Shown: piece by piece, positions 10,481 to 20,529 of the stretch
Position numbering within the stretch: position 1 is the first letter of the stretch
Layout: each line of letters opens with the position of its first letter
Assembly (NCBI GenBank): GCA_020284085.1
Contig: JACEVL010000297.1
Span: 176,001 to 240,000, forward strand
Direction: 5' to 3'
Length of the DNA: 64,000 nucleotides
DNA from: Aporrectodea caliginosa
Lineage: Eukaryota; Annelida; Clitellata; Crassiclitellata; Lumbricidae
Made by a program: the position numbers and the translations under genes
Notes under the pieces: model-generated
What the model was told of the DNA's origin: nothing
Databases searched by the model: none
What the model saw: only the letters and a program-made list of their open reading frames with translations

Positions 10481-10687
10481 CTGTTTCTGAATTCTGTGAG
10501 TCCTTGTCAGGATGGTTAAAATGATGTGGTCTGACCCTAAGAAAATAGGGCGTAAAATGTTCGTTAGAAAAAAGATTTCTGAGTGAATGATTCTCATTTA
10601 AGAGAACGGCTTTGAAGAGTAAAGTGTCTGTTTTATTTGCAAGAACATTCGTAGAAGGGGAACCTGACTGAACAAAATCAGAGCGTT

Positions 10688-10930
10688 TTAATCTGTTATT
10701 CTGTTATGCGGGATTTGTCCTTTTCGCTCGCCAGTCTCCATCAGGCGGGGGAAGCAGGCTACATTGTTCTTGCTATGATGGTTGTGCGGGTAATCAGTTG
10801 TAGAGAATCTGCAGATGCACCATGGTTTTGAGTGTTTTAAGGGCGAAGTTTGAATCAGAGCCACTTTTGACGACTTTGTTGATGTGTTCTGTGAATGACA
10901 GATTTTCATCAATCGCGCTTAGAACGACTG
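10688..10930 (-). pseudogene. LINE reverse-transcriptase C-terminal fragment
   Basis: The minus strand encodes DENLSFTEHINKVVKSG followed by FALKTLKTM. This is the segment after the palm in Jockey/CR1-type elements, where a D.NLSF..HI pattern is typical. It is short and broken by stop codons. The superfamily is clear, the clade is not. Confidence 0.6.
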
Positions 10931-11291
10931 ATGAACAGACTAAATCGCTCTGGATTTACTCACACAGATTTCCCTTCTGCGAAGGTTCCTGCTAATGTAG
11001 CAGACACTTCGCTATTCAAAGCTGTTCTATTAAATTAGAATCATGCACTCAGATGCCTTTTCCCCAACCAACATTTCAATGATTCAGCCCTTATTTTCTC
11101 AGGGCCAGACCACGTAACTTTAACCTTCCTGACAAAGACTCACCAAACTTTATATCTCGAATGTTATTCCTTAACTCTTACTAAGCTATTAGCCTACTTT
11201 ATATTATAATTTTATAGGCTATGCTTTTCCATGTACACCTTTTCCTATGTACACCTACTGTAACAGCGTTATGTCTGTTGTTAACACAATA

Positions 11292-11325
11292 AACGAATAT
11301 ATGATGATGATGATGATGATGATAG
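11292..11325. repeat. (ATG)n microsatellite
   Basis: A short trinucleotide run, tgatgatgatgatgatgatg, lies after AATAAACGAAT and may be the tail of a retroelement. Confidence 0.9.
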
Positions 11326-11389
11326 TTGTTCATCAATATTGACGCCGAGGGATTTGTTTGAGGTAGAGATAGATGTAGACTAAACTCCG

Positions 11390-12060
11390 TTGTTCAGAAT
11401 AAACCAACGAATATGTCTCAAAATCTCCATTGACTTCTCCAAATCATTTGACTCTGCCCTATTTGACAAAATCTCCACTCTTGATATCCCAGACGAAATC
11501 TATAACTGGCTAGTTGAATATTACCTTGAACGCTCACGCCTCACTATTATATTCAAAGGTCACTCTTCATTCTCTTCTCCAATCAATGCTAGTATAGTTC
11601 AAGGCTCTGTCTTAGGACCTACCAACTTCTCCATTACTGGTTCAGACCTGCACCCTTGTCAGCCCCTTAATCTTATGTTCAAATTTGCTGATGACACTTA
11701 ACCTCTTCACTGGATCCTCTCAAGCTCATACTATTCCAGCTAAACTTCTATATGCCCCCTCATCCTGGTGGGGTCTCACGCTGGCTTCCGATAAATGAAC
11801 GTCTGGAAAAACTCCTAAAAAGAGCCAAACGCCTAGGTTACCTAGAGCTAATCAATCCTTTCCAACAGTCTCTGGACTTGCCAATATAGTCGATGCGAAA
11901 CTCCCTTTCTCCATATTACACAACCCCAAGCATGTAGGCCTACTTCACCAACTCCTACCTCCACTCCGACCCCCCTCCTCTCACCAATTAAGACCTAGAG
12001 CACACAACCACACTCTCCCACCCAAGGACATCTCTCAATTTATTCCCAGATTATTATATA
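11390..12060 (+). pseudogene. Jockey/CR1-like LINE relic (reverse transcriptase plus C-terminus)
   Basis: The first 103 codons carry the reverse transcriptase blocks SIDFSKSFDS, IVQGSVLGP and a FADD catalytic box (end at 11701). After a deletion of the intervening region, frames at 11740-12060 give the C-terminal part, including LYAPSSWW, NPKHVGLLHQLLPPLR and a RAHNHTLPPKD.SQFIPRLLY stretch. The order matches a Jockey/CR1-type ORF2. Stops and frame changes make it non-functional. Confidence 0.75.
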
Positions 12061-12179
12061 AAAATATTAACTAGTTTATTTTAAAATCTTCTAATGAACT
12101 TTAATTATCCATTTTCACTCATGTTAGCATTTCTGCGTTTTTGTCAGATTGTTTTTCTCAATTGAATTCAATTTAATTC

Positions 12180-13073
12180 ATTGGATTCATTTCCACCGTT
12201 AGATTTTTCCGTGTCTTTCGAATTCTTGGGTTCCGACCGGACCCAAACTGAAATTTTCCTTGCATAGGCCTAACGATTTTACTTGCCGACCATCGACTGA
12301 GGCGCCGAAAAATGGCGCTATAAAGTTCCTATAATTATTATTACAGTTTAAAGTTTTCTCATGACGTCATTCTGCATTCGTCTGTTGACGTCATGTCTTA
12401 GTGAACGGACTCTTTATTAGTCGGACATAAAATTCTTTTTCAAATAATTTTAATAAATTATGTTCCGTGATTTTCGAAATTGATGTCTACTTTATATTTT
12501 CGTTCAAGTAAGAACAATTTTCAGCGTTTTTAGATATTAAATCTGTTATTACCGGCTAATTCTTGTTTTCTGCCTTCGTCACTAAACATCATAGCTAAAC
12601 ATCTCATTGTTAGAAATTTTGCGTGAAGTTTATATCAAGACTAGACAAAGTATCTCAAGTTAGTCTAACAAAAATATTTTACAGCCATGGTGATTATTTG
12701 AGAGATATAAGAATGCTACGTGAAATGCGAGGATTCGCTACTGCTGAATGGGCTATTAGGCGTTCTCGGTTTTTTACGCTAGTTCTAATACATATTGTTA
12801 ACCTCTGATGTGCTAAAATTAAATGTTATCTAGTCGTACGTTGAATCATGCTATGATTGTTATTATTATATTAAAGGTGGAATTGAACAGAAACAAAACT
12901 TTTGCAAAAGGTCACAAAGTGCAAACTTTTCCACAACGAGTGATAAGCTGTACTGTATATGAAAGCCTCTGTGAATGTGATAGAGTATTATTTAGTATTA
13001 GCTTTAAGACATTTGATTATCTAGGCCTGAACAACGCAGAGTCATCTGAGTAATATTTTGAAGTCTGTGTGCA
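12180..13073 (+). promoter_or_regulatory. Duplicated 5' region of ZNF gene B
   Basis: It aligns in blocks with the region before gene C (25650-26115 and 27185-27705). The downstream half also aligns with the gene A flank (530-859). It contains twin TGACGTCA palindromes. A 61-codon frame at 12623-12808 is broken by a stop in the gene C copy and is not considered a gene. The motif AGAGTCATCTGAG at 13038-13050 is the uninterrupted version of the site occupied by the LTR element before gene A. Confidence 0.7.
12362..12393. promoter_or_regulatory. Twin TGACGTCA (CRE/ATF-like) sites upstream of gene B
   Basis: Perfect 8-bp palindromes lie at 12362-12369 and 12386-12393. The pair is conserved before gene C with slightly different spacing. 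TGACGTCA is the consensus of CREB/ATF bZIP factors. Use as a promoter element here is inference, and the sites lie about 680 bp from the start codon. Confidence 0.5.
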
Positions 13074-14873
13074 ATGAATGAAGAGAAAGGTTTGTGTCAG
13101 TCAGGACCAACGAATGAATGCAACCGAAACAATAAAAGAAGCCGTAAAACAACAGGTGCAGTTGATAAACCATTCTTATGTGAATGTTGTGGGGAAACGT
13201 TTGCACTCAGTGCTAAACTGAAAAACCACACAAAAATCCATACAGGAGAAAAGCCATACGAATGTCAATATTGTGGCAAAGCATTTTTATATGCTGAAAC
13301 CTTGGAGAGTCACATGAGAATCTGTACTAATGAAGTGCGGCACAAGAATAGATTGAAACACATTAGAGGTAACGGTGGACAATTTTCCAAAGATGAGAAA
13401 CCATTCAGATGCGACTTTTGTGGTTCAAAATTTGAAAAGAACTCCAGACTGAGTCGCCACACAAGGACAATCCACATGCGTGAAAAGCGGTGTGTATGCG
13501 AGTTTTGCGGCAAAGCATTTGGATGGCCTCGTCTTCTAAAGGGGCATCATAACAGACAGAAATCAGAGAAACCACTGCAATGCGATTTATGTGGCAATGC
13601 ATTTGGAAGTCGTTGTGGTCTAACGAGCCATACAAGAACTCATGCAGAAGACAAACCATACAAATGCCAGTTTTGTGGCAAACCATTTAGAAGTGCTTTC
13701 GTTCTAAATCAGCATGCACGAATTCATACAAGGAAAAATAGATACAAATGTAAATATTGTGTGAAAACATTTGAATCATCTAACAGTTTCATTAATCATG
13801 TGATAACCCATACTGGAGAAAAACTGGAATGTAATGTATGTGAGAAACGTCTTGGTAGTGTTTTTTCTCTGAGCCAACATCTTCAAATACATACTGGACA
13901 CAAACCCTTCAAATGCAATTTATGTCAGAAAACATTTGCTAGCAGTTATAATCTCAAAGTACACACAAGGACCCACACAGGAGAACAACCATACAAATGC
14001 CAGTTTTATGGCAAACCATTTAGAAGTGCTCTCGTTCTAAATCAGCATGCACAAATAATTCATACAAGGAAAAATAGATACAAATGTGAATATTGTGTAA
14101 AAACATATGAATCATATATCAGTTTGATTAATCATGTGATAACCCATACCGGAGAAAAATTATGGGAATGTAATATATGTGAGAAACGTCTTGGTAGTGT
14201 TTGGTCTCTGATCCAACATCTTCAAATACATACTAGAGAAAAACCATTCAAATGCAATTTATGTCAGAAAGCATTTGCAAGGAATGGTCTTCTCAAAATA
14301 CACACGAGGACCCACACAGGAGAACAACCATACAAATGTCAACTTTGTCACAGATCATTTATTTCTCGCACTGCGTTGACTTCCCATGAAACTATCCACT
14401 CTCAATACCGACCATACAAATGTCAATTTTGTCACAAATCGTTTAGATTGATTTCTCTTTTGAATAACCATTTAACGACACACATAGGACAGAGAATACA
14501 CAACCGTGAAATGAGTCATCAGAGTTTTGTACTAAGCAGTGTACTGAAAAATCAGTTGACAACTCATTTGGGATTTAAACCACTCGCAAATGAATTATTC
14601 CACAGAGAACATGGAATGGGTGACCATTTGCTGAATAATGTTGATGTTGAATCAAATGCAGGAGAAACACAATGTCTGGAAGAATTTCGAAATCAAACAA
14701 CATCTGTTTCTGAAATTGAGCCTTTCCCAGTGAAACCATGTGGATGTGGTATCTGTAATAAAATGTTTGAAATGGAAAAAGAATTTAGGGAGCACTGCTA
14801 TCAGTTTTGCTATTGCCCAGTGGACATGGACTTGGTGTTTGCAGTTCAGAAACCGATCCACAGTTCTTCATAA
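13074..14873 (+). CDS. ZNF gene B: C2H2 zinc-finger protein, 599 aa
   Basis: This is a paralogue of gene A with the same N-terminus (MNEEKGLCQSG) and almost identical 3' part, and a probable DNA-binding nuclear protein. About 15 fingers run from residue 34 to 465. Finger 4 (CVCEFCGKAF) lacks a normal His pair, and finger 10 has CQFY in place of CX2C. Fingers 6-9 and 10-13 are near copies, a four-finger block duplication different from the three-finger one in A. The C-terminal module (CGICNKMF..HC...C, PVDMDLVF) is intact. A one-base insertion then changes the very end to KPIHSSS, where A and C read HRSTVLHK. The start is conserved across A, B and C. Flanks on both sides are duplicated. Confidence 0.92.
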   Translation: MNEEKGLCQSGPTNECNRNNKRSRKTTGAVDKPFLCECCGETFALSAKLKNHTKIHTGEKPYECQYCGKAFLYAETLESHMRICTNEVRHKNRLKHIRGNGGQFSKDEKPFRCDFCGSKFEKNSRLSRHTRTIHMREKRCVCEFCGKAFGWPRLLKGHHNRQKSEKPLQCDLCGNAFGSRCGLTSHTRTHAEDKPYKCQFCGKPFRSAFVLNQHARIHTRKNRYKCKYCVKTFESSNSFINHVITHTGEKLECNVCEKRLGSVFSLSQHLQIHTGHKPFKCNLCQKTFASSYNLKVHTRTHTGEQPYKCQFYGKPFRSALVLNQHAQIIHTRKNRYKCEYCVKTYESYISLINHVITHTGEKLWECNICEKRLGSVWSLIQHLQIHTREKPFKCNLCQKAFARNGLLKIHTRTHTGEQPYKCQLCHRSFISRTALTSHETIHSQYRPYKCQFCHKSFRLISLLNNHLTTHIGQRIHNREMSHQSFVLSSVLKNQLTTHLGFKPLANELFHREHGMGDHLLNNVDVESNAGETQCLEEFRNQTTSVSEIEPFPVKPCGCGICNKMFEMEKEFREHCYQFCYCPVDMDLVFAVQKPIHSSS

Positions 14874-15620
14874 ATAAAAATTTGACAAACCTCTTTATAG
14901 CATGGCTGTCATAATACAAGTGTGGGTGATGTGTGGATTCTAAGTTTAGTCCAGTTCATCTTTATTGGGCGGTTCTTGATATGACCACAACAGTGTGTTT
15001 TAAGTTGAGTTTTGGTGTGGAAAGTTTTATCTTACGATTTTTGTGTTTACTCTGAACTTTTATGTTTTATTAAATTACCCGAACACTGTTGTTATTTAGT
15101 TATTGCTTTATTCTGTTTTTGACATCGGATGCATTGAAAATTTATAAAATCTTCCTAATTGGAAAACTTTAGCATACTAGAATAAATTGCAATTGCTATA
15201 ATCCTTTATGTGGACTGAGGACCCGTTTGCAAAAATGGTGTTGGGGGAGTTTCTCACTTCCACTTAGTGGCTTCCTTGACATGAAAAATCACCGAGGTGT
15301 TTGTCGGCCATGACGCCACGAATGACGGTATATATAGCCAAATCCAATATGGCCGCCGTCGGCCATATTAAAAAAGGTAACTTTTTTATTTCTTACAGTA
15401 TATGCACGTGTAAAACCTCTGATGTTACTGATTTCGGTATATAGAATTCATTTCTGACATTGTTAACGTCATTCGGGGGGTCATCTTTACCTTCAAAGGT
15501 CATGGTCAAGGACATTTTGTTTCATCAACGATGTCGATTATAAGTTGGCCCAATGTAGCAGTAGAAACAGGTGTAATGTCTATAATTTTACTGATTTCGG
15601 TATGTAAAATTCATTATCTT
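14874..15620 (+). other. 3' flank of gene B, duplicated from the gene A locus
   Basis: Closely similar to 8539-9250, including the 3' UTR words and the tatggccgccgtcggcc palindrome (about 15350). It ends with two copies of the 160-bp repeat. Homology to the gene A flank stops near 15610. Confidence 0.7.
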
Positions 15621-15991
15621 TCAACACACTATTATATTTAACATCTGTGACTGGAATCGATGCATGTTTTCATTAAGTTCAATTTCAAACCTACTAGGCT
15701 ACTATTAGGGAAGAATTTAGAAGGCTACTTATGTAATAATTATTGTAAAATTTACAATGTAAACTAACATTAAAAGTATGGTTAGGGACAAATCACCTAA
15801 ACTACCTGGGACAAATCACCCAAACTACTATGACAAATCACAAAACTAATGGGACTGATTTAAAAACTACTGGGACATTAAATTATTTTTGACAAAGTAG
15901 TTGCATAGTTAAAATATGCACTGTGACTTTTCGTGCCTCAGATTCACACTTCCTTGCTCGAACTCCAAATTTAATTTATTAATTTATTCAT

Positions 15992-16032
<41 letters not shown>

Positions 16033-16237
16033 TAAATATAATGACACAACCCATGATCCAATGGAGTCATCATACCTATTCCAGCGGATCTCAGTGGCTC
16101 TTCAACGGGGGAACGCCATCTGCCTCTCTGGGACACTGCCACCGATCTCTGAACTCTGCTGAAATGACACTTAATAATAATAATAATAATAATAATAGTA
16201 ATAATGACTGGATTTTGTCCTGGAATTAGGACGAAGG
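15621..16237. other. Intergenic: short repeats and (TAA)n
   Basis: No gene was seen. At about 15785-15870 the phrase gggacaaatcacc..aaactac recurs three to four times with drift. A TAA/AAT microsatellite occupies about 15990-16030 and a second one 16170-16205. The 16050-16165 stretch between them resembles 20330-20390 (shared aacgccatctgc) and may be part of a short interspersed element. Confidence 0.6.
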
Positions 16238-16639
16238 TTAACACTAGAACGTCGGCATGGGTCATTTTTGACCCATAGCGCACTTTGCGAGCGTGCCATG
16301 TAGCACCCAGTAACCATTAAAGGAAAATATTTTATGGCATCATTCTATGGCATTGTGGTCGCAAAGGCACAGAAGGAAAAGCTTATAAATAGCTGTTCAG
16401 GTATCGGAGTTAGAGCAGCCAATACCTAGAACGTCGGATTGGGGTCATTTTTGAACCATGGCACTATTAGCGCAAATGCCTATTTTTCTAGTGTATATCT
16501 TATATTAACCTTACATATTTTATGACGGCATTGCACAGTTCACATTCTTCCCGCCATTTTTAAACAGTTTTGTTTATTGTTTCAAACACAATTGATATAA
16601 AAACAGCTATATCTGAGGGTTATCGATACCTGCGCTAAA

Positions 16640-17901
16640 ATGAGTAGTCGTCTACGATTATAGGCCTGCAGCAAACCTAGCCCTTCGTTTGATTCAAGAA
16701 ATCGGTGAGGATACTTCTATCGAATCGGAAGTCAGTGATATTGAGGCCTCTGTCTCAGATATCGGAATACAAAACCTGTCTGTTGAGGCAAGTAGCAGTT
16801 CTTCTGTTTCAAGTGTCGAAAATGATCATGGTGGACAAGATTGTATTGTATTGTATTAAAACAGTTATAAAGCGCCTCTCATAGGGTGAACCAGTCAGAG
16901 GCGCTCCCAGTGCGCAAGGCCAAAGAGAAGAAAACAGTTTTGAGAAAAGCAAAGGTGGAAGAGATGTTACTAGCTAGAATTCGAGAGCGAGTAGATGGAG
17001 ACAGCGCATTCCAAAGAGATGGACCAATTGAGGTAAAGGACCGGGACTGAGCCATAGCTGTTCTAGTATGAGGTACTAGAAGTTCAAGTCTGTTTGATGA
17101 GCGTAGTGGTCGATGGGAGGAGGCTGAAAGAGGCCGAAGTAAAACATGAGCTAAATATTTTGGGGCAAACCGCCTTTGTGCCTTGAAGATTAAAATGAGG
17201 ATTTTGAATTTAATGCTGAGAAAGGAAGCCAGTGAAGTTGTTCAAACATGAAAGTAGAAATGTGAGAGTACCGTGGTAGGCGTGCTACTAATCGGGCAGC
17301 AGCATTTTAAGACCGACTGAAGAGGTGAAAGACGAACCTTAGAAAGCCCAATGAGAAGAGAATTACAGTAATCAATTCGGGAGCATAAGAAAGCATGAAC
17401 CAGAGTGGTGAAAACAGAAGATGAGACAGAACGCCGAACAGCCCTAAGGCGCCTTAAGTGAAAATAAGAAGAACGTGTTAGATGGTTAGCCATTTCAAAT
17501 CCTGAAGTTCCTATCCCTGGAAGTGTGCGTAAATGTGGTCGAGGGGGTTCTCGTGGTCAAGGACGAGGACGTGGTTACAGATGAGGTCGTTCATCATTTC
17601 AACATCGTGCCAGCACAAATGCAGCAGCTACAGAAACCAAAGAAGCATCAAGGATGGCAATATCTGGATTGCGATTTCACCCGAAGATGCACCTAGTGGA
17701 ATACTAATCAGTCAGAACGTGCTTCGCGAAGTTTCAGGACTAACGCTGTTTGCGACACAATAAATAAGAAAAGATTCTATTTTGATCGCGTTTCACCTTC
17801 TGTTGATGAAGGTATAATGCGTCACATCATCCAACGATGCACTGAAACAGAAGCACGAGCGTGTCTTGGAGATGACTCATGTTCAGTATCGCTTGAGGAA
17901 C
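16640..17901 (+). pseudogene. piggyBac transposase N-terminal remnant
   Basis: A Met at 16640 is followed by a quick stop. Then frames give an acidic, Ser-rich region (IESEVSDIEASVSDIG, then SSSSSVSSVENDH) before the LINE at 16842. After that LINE come an Arg/Gly-rich stretch (KCGRGGSRGQGRGRG, about 17530-17580) and a segment containing FYFDRVSPSVDEGIMRHI and TETEARACLGDDSCSVSLEEL, which fits the start of the piggyBac transposase core. Catalytic Asp residues are not present. Reading requires several frame changes. Confidence 0.65.
16842..17491 (-). mobile_element. CR1/L2-like LINE 3' fragment inserted in the piggyBac relic
   Basis: The minus-strand ORF at 17242-17493 (TRSSYFHLRRLRAVRRSVSS, then HAFLCSRIDYCNSLLIGL) is the C-terminal reverse transcriptase region of CR1/L2 elements. 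It continues toward a tail of repeated ACAAT units (attgtattgtattgtatt on the plus strand, 16842-16859). It is a close relative of the copy at 24219-24940. It is 5'-truncated, with a frame change near 17310. Confidence 0.8.
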
Positions 17902-19735
17902 TTCTTCTTCACGTTCTCTGCCCTCAGGCAGGTTCATATGTCCAACGACGCCATTTTTCTCTGTTCTCTGCTTCTCTTTTCAGTCCGCTGTATCCCTCCT
18001 CTGCCAACATCCAGTCCAGTAGCATTGTTCTTGGCCTACCTCTCATCTTTTTCCCCTCCATTCTTCCCTCGATGATGTCTCTTAGTAGGGTGTCGCTCCT
18101 TAAGATGTGTCCTATCCATTTCTTCTGCCGCCTCCGTATAGTGCCTATCAGTGATCTTCTTTCTTCCACCAGCTGTAAGATTTCCTCATTCGTTCTTCTC
18201 TCCACCCAGCTGATTTTCTCCATTCTGCGCCATATCCACATCTCAAAGGCCTCCAGTCGTTTTATGTCTTCTTGCCTCATTGTCCATGTCTCAGAGCCGT
18301 ATAGGACAACGCTCCACACTAGTGTCTTTACCATTCTCTTCTTCAGCTTCCTGTTTAGACCGCCTCTGAGGAGCTCCCCTCTTTTGTAGAATGCATCTTT
18401 TCCCATAGCTATTCTTCTTTTCACTTCCACATGGCACCTTGCATCCTCTGTAACCACACTTCCCAGATAGCAGAACTTCTTCACCTGTTCTATTTCTTCC
18501 CCATTTAATGTGATGTTTATTGTTTCTCCCCTCTCTTACTCATCTTCATGACCTTTGTTTTCTTTATGTTTATTTTCATGTCATAGTCCATTGATATGCT
18601 GTTTAAGCGGTTCATCATTAGTTGTAGACCTTCTTGACTGCCTGCCATCATCGCTTGATCGTCTGCAAATCTCAATGCTTTCACCATTTTCCCACCCACT
18701 TTTACCCCCTCTTCCAGCTCCTCTAACGTTTCTCTAACAATTTCTTCTATGTAGATGTTGAATAGAATTGGTGATAGTGGGCATCATTGCCTCACTCCTC
18801 TTCCTATTTTTCCGGGTTCTGAGTATTCTCCATCGATTCTTATCTTTACTCTTTGTCCCATGTATAGATTGCCTATCAGTCTTCTTTCTCTCCAGTCCAC
18901 TCCTATTCGTCTCAATATTCTCATCAATTTCTTCCAGTCCACTCTGTCAAAAGCTTTTTCATAGTCGACGAAACAGATGTATATATGTCCTGTCCATGCT
19001 GGATGCTTCTTTCCGCTATTACTCTTAGCGCTGCCACTGCATCTCTTGTCCCTCTTCCCTTCCTGAACCCATATTGTTCCTCTCCTAAGCAATTATCCGT
19101 TTCCGCTTTGGTCTGCAATCTTTTTGTTATTATTCTTAGTAGTATCTTTGATGCGTGGGTAAGGAGGCTTATAGTGCGATGGTCTTCGCAGTTTATTGCA
19201 TTCGGCTTCTTCTGTATCGGTATAACTATGGTCTGAAGAAAGTCCTCTGGCCATACTCCTGTATTATATATATGTCCTGGCATAGTTGCACCAATTCATT
19301 CATTGCGTTCTCTCCTAGATTCCTCAGCATTTCTATTGGGATGTTGTCGATTCCTTCTGCCTTGCCGTTCTTCATGTCGTCTATTGCAGCTAAGACCTCT
19401 TCTTTCATCACCTCTGGTCCAATGGTGTCGTCTGTTTGTTCCTCCTCCTGTTCTCGTGCTTGTTTCTCCATTTCCTCCTTAAGGCCGTTATTTCCTGTGT
19501 ACAACTCTTCCACATATTCCTTCCATCTTCTCCTAATCTCTCCTGTGTCTTCTAGTAGCTTGCCATCCTTATCCTTGATTGTGCTTCCTTTTCCCCTGTT
19601 CTTTTTCTTTTCTAGTGATTTTATTTTCCCGTACACTAGATCGTGTCGTCCCTGTTCCTGGAGTATCTCTAACTCCCTACATCGCTCCTCCCACCAATCT
19701 TCTCTTGCCTTATTCGTTGTTCTTCTCAATTGATT
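17902..19735 (-). mobile_element. RTE-like non-LTR retrotransposon, 5'-truncated and frameshifted
   Basis: Consecutive minus-strand frames spell a reverse transcriptase. An N-terminal segment (19226-19729, EEVLAAIDDMKNGKAEGIDN) is followed by EEQYGFRKGRGTRDAV (about 19080), then FVDYEKAFDRVDW (about 18960), then the catalytic ALRFADDQAMMAGS (about 18660). The RTE-type C-terminus follows ([45 protein letters not shown]; 17924-18484). The frames are broken at several points. A GAAGAAGAAG tail faces 17902-17912. It lies inside the piggyBac relic. Confidence 0.82.
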
Positions 19736-19864
19736 GAGACTTGACGTCTCTAAAAAGTACCTCCAGGCACTTTTAGGGGAAGCATAAATAAATTAAAAGT
19801 TTAACATTCTGAAAGCTTATTACAATGATATAAGTAAATCATTCAGTTATTTTCAGGACTCGTG

Positions 19865-20185
19865 CAAAAACGCGCGGCGCTTCTATGGCGAAAGATTCCG
19901 CCACGCAGCGCATGAAGAAATTACTCCTGCGGCGGAAAGTGTTTAGCATTTTATTTAATGACGACACTATTAATAACCCTAATCCTGACCCTAACCGACC
20001 TTCACAACGCCTAATCTGACCCTAGCCGACCCTCACGACGCCAATTAACAATATAAGTAACACAGTTTGGACAATGCGCATGCGCCAAAGACTACGCGTG
20101 CGCAAAGGTCTCCTGCCGCGGAATTGTATCAAAAATATTACTCATGGGGCGGAATTTTCCGCTGCAGAAGAATTATCCTTCAAAA
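19865..20185. mobile_element. GC-rich MITE-like repeat with CCCTAACC-type text
   Basis: Both edges carry related inverted text (gactcgtgcaaaaacgcg.. with ctgcggcggaaa, and gccgcggaattg with ggcggaattttccgc). The middle holds telomere-like text, ctaatcctgaccctaaccg. The same combination recurs at about 62800-63000, and its CCCTAACC-containing core also recurs at 63460-63560. It is therefore a dispersed element and not a telomere. Confidence 0.55.
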
Positions 20186-20391
20186 ATACATGGTTTCTAT
20201 AAATGAAACTGTATGGGTAAAACATGACCCATTCCGACATTTTAGGTGGTAGAAAAGAGCCGACGTTCTAGCGTTAACCGATGCAAAACATGACACGCTC
20301 GAGACAAGCTGCCTGTTTCAAAGACTCTCGGTAGCTCTCCAACGCGGAAACGCCATCTGCTTTTCTTCGACATTACCATGCTAGATTGTTC

Positions 20392-20392
<1 letters not shown>

Positions 20393-20476
<84 letters not shown>

Positions 20477-20522
20477 GAATAAGAATAAGAATAATAAGAA
20501 TAATGATAATAATAATAATAAT
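20393..20522. repeat. (TAA)n microsatellite
   Basis: About 130 bp of ATA/TAA repeat with a few AAG interruptions near 20475. Frames across it encode poly-Ile only. Confidence 0.97.
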
Positions 20523-20529
20523 ATGAGAT

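Larger units (their letters stand above)
16238..20277 (+). mobile_element. piggyBac-like DNA transposon relic with nested insertions
   Basis: TTAA occurs at both edges (16238-16241 and 20274-20277). The ends are inverted: the left reads cactagaacgtcgg then gggtcatttttgaccc, and the right, read on the minus strand, reads cgctagaacgtcgg then a gggtcatgttttaccc word. TTAA targets and this hairpin-containing terminus are typical of piggyBac elements. A second terminus-like copy at about 16427-16470 suggests an internal or nested end. The transposase is reduced to N-terminal pieces and is interrupted by two minus-strand LINEs. Non-autonomous and dead. Confidence 0.8.

Noticed and set aside
12623..12808. 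61-codon ORF in the gene B 5' region as a small conserved gene
   Set aside because: The homologous stretch before gene C contains a stop (TGAATAGGC) and length changes, so the frame is not conserved.
19960..20060. Possible telomere or interstitial telomeric repeat
   Set aside because: CCCTAACC-type text is irregular, mixed with CGACCCTCACGACG, and recurs at two more loci within MITE-like elements.
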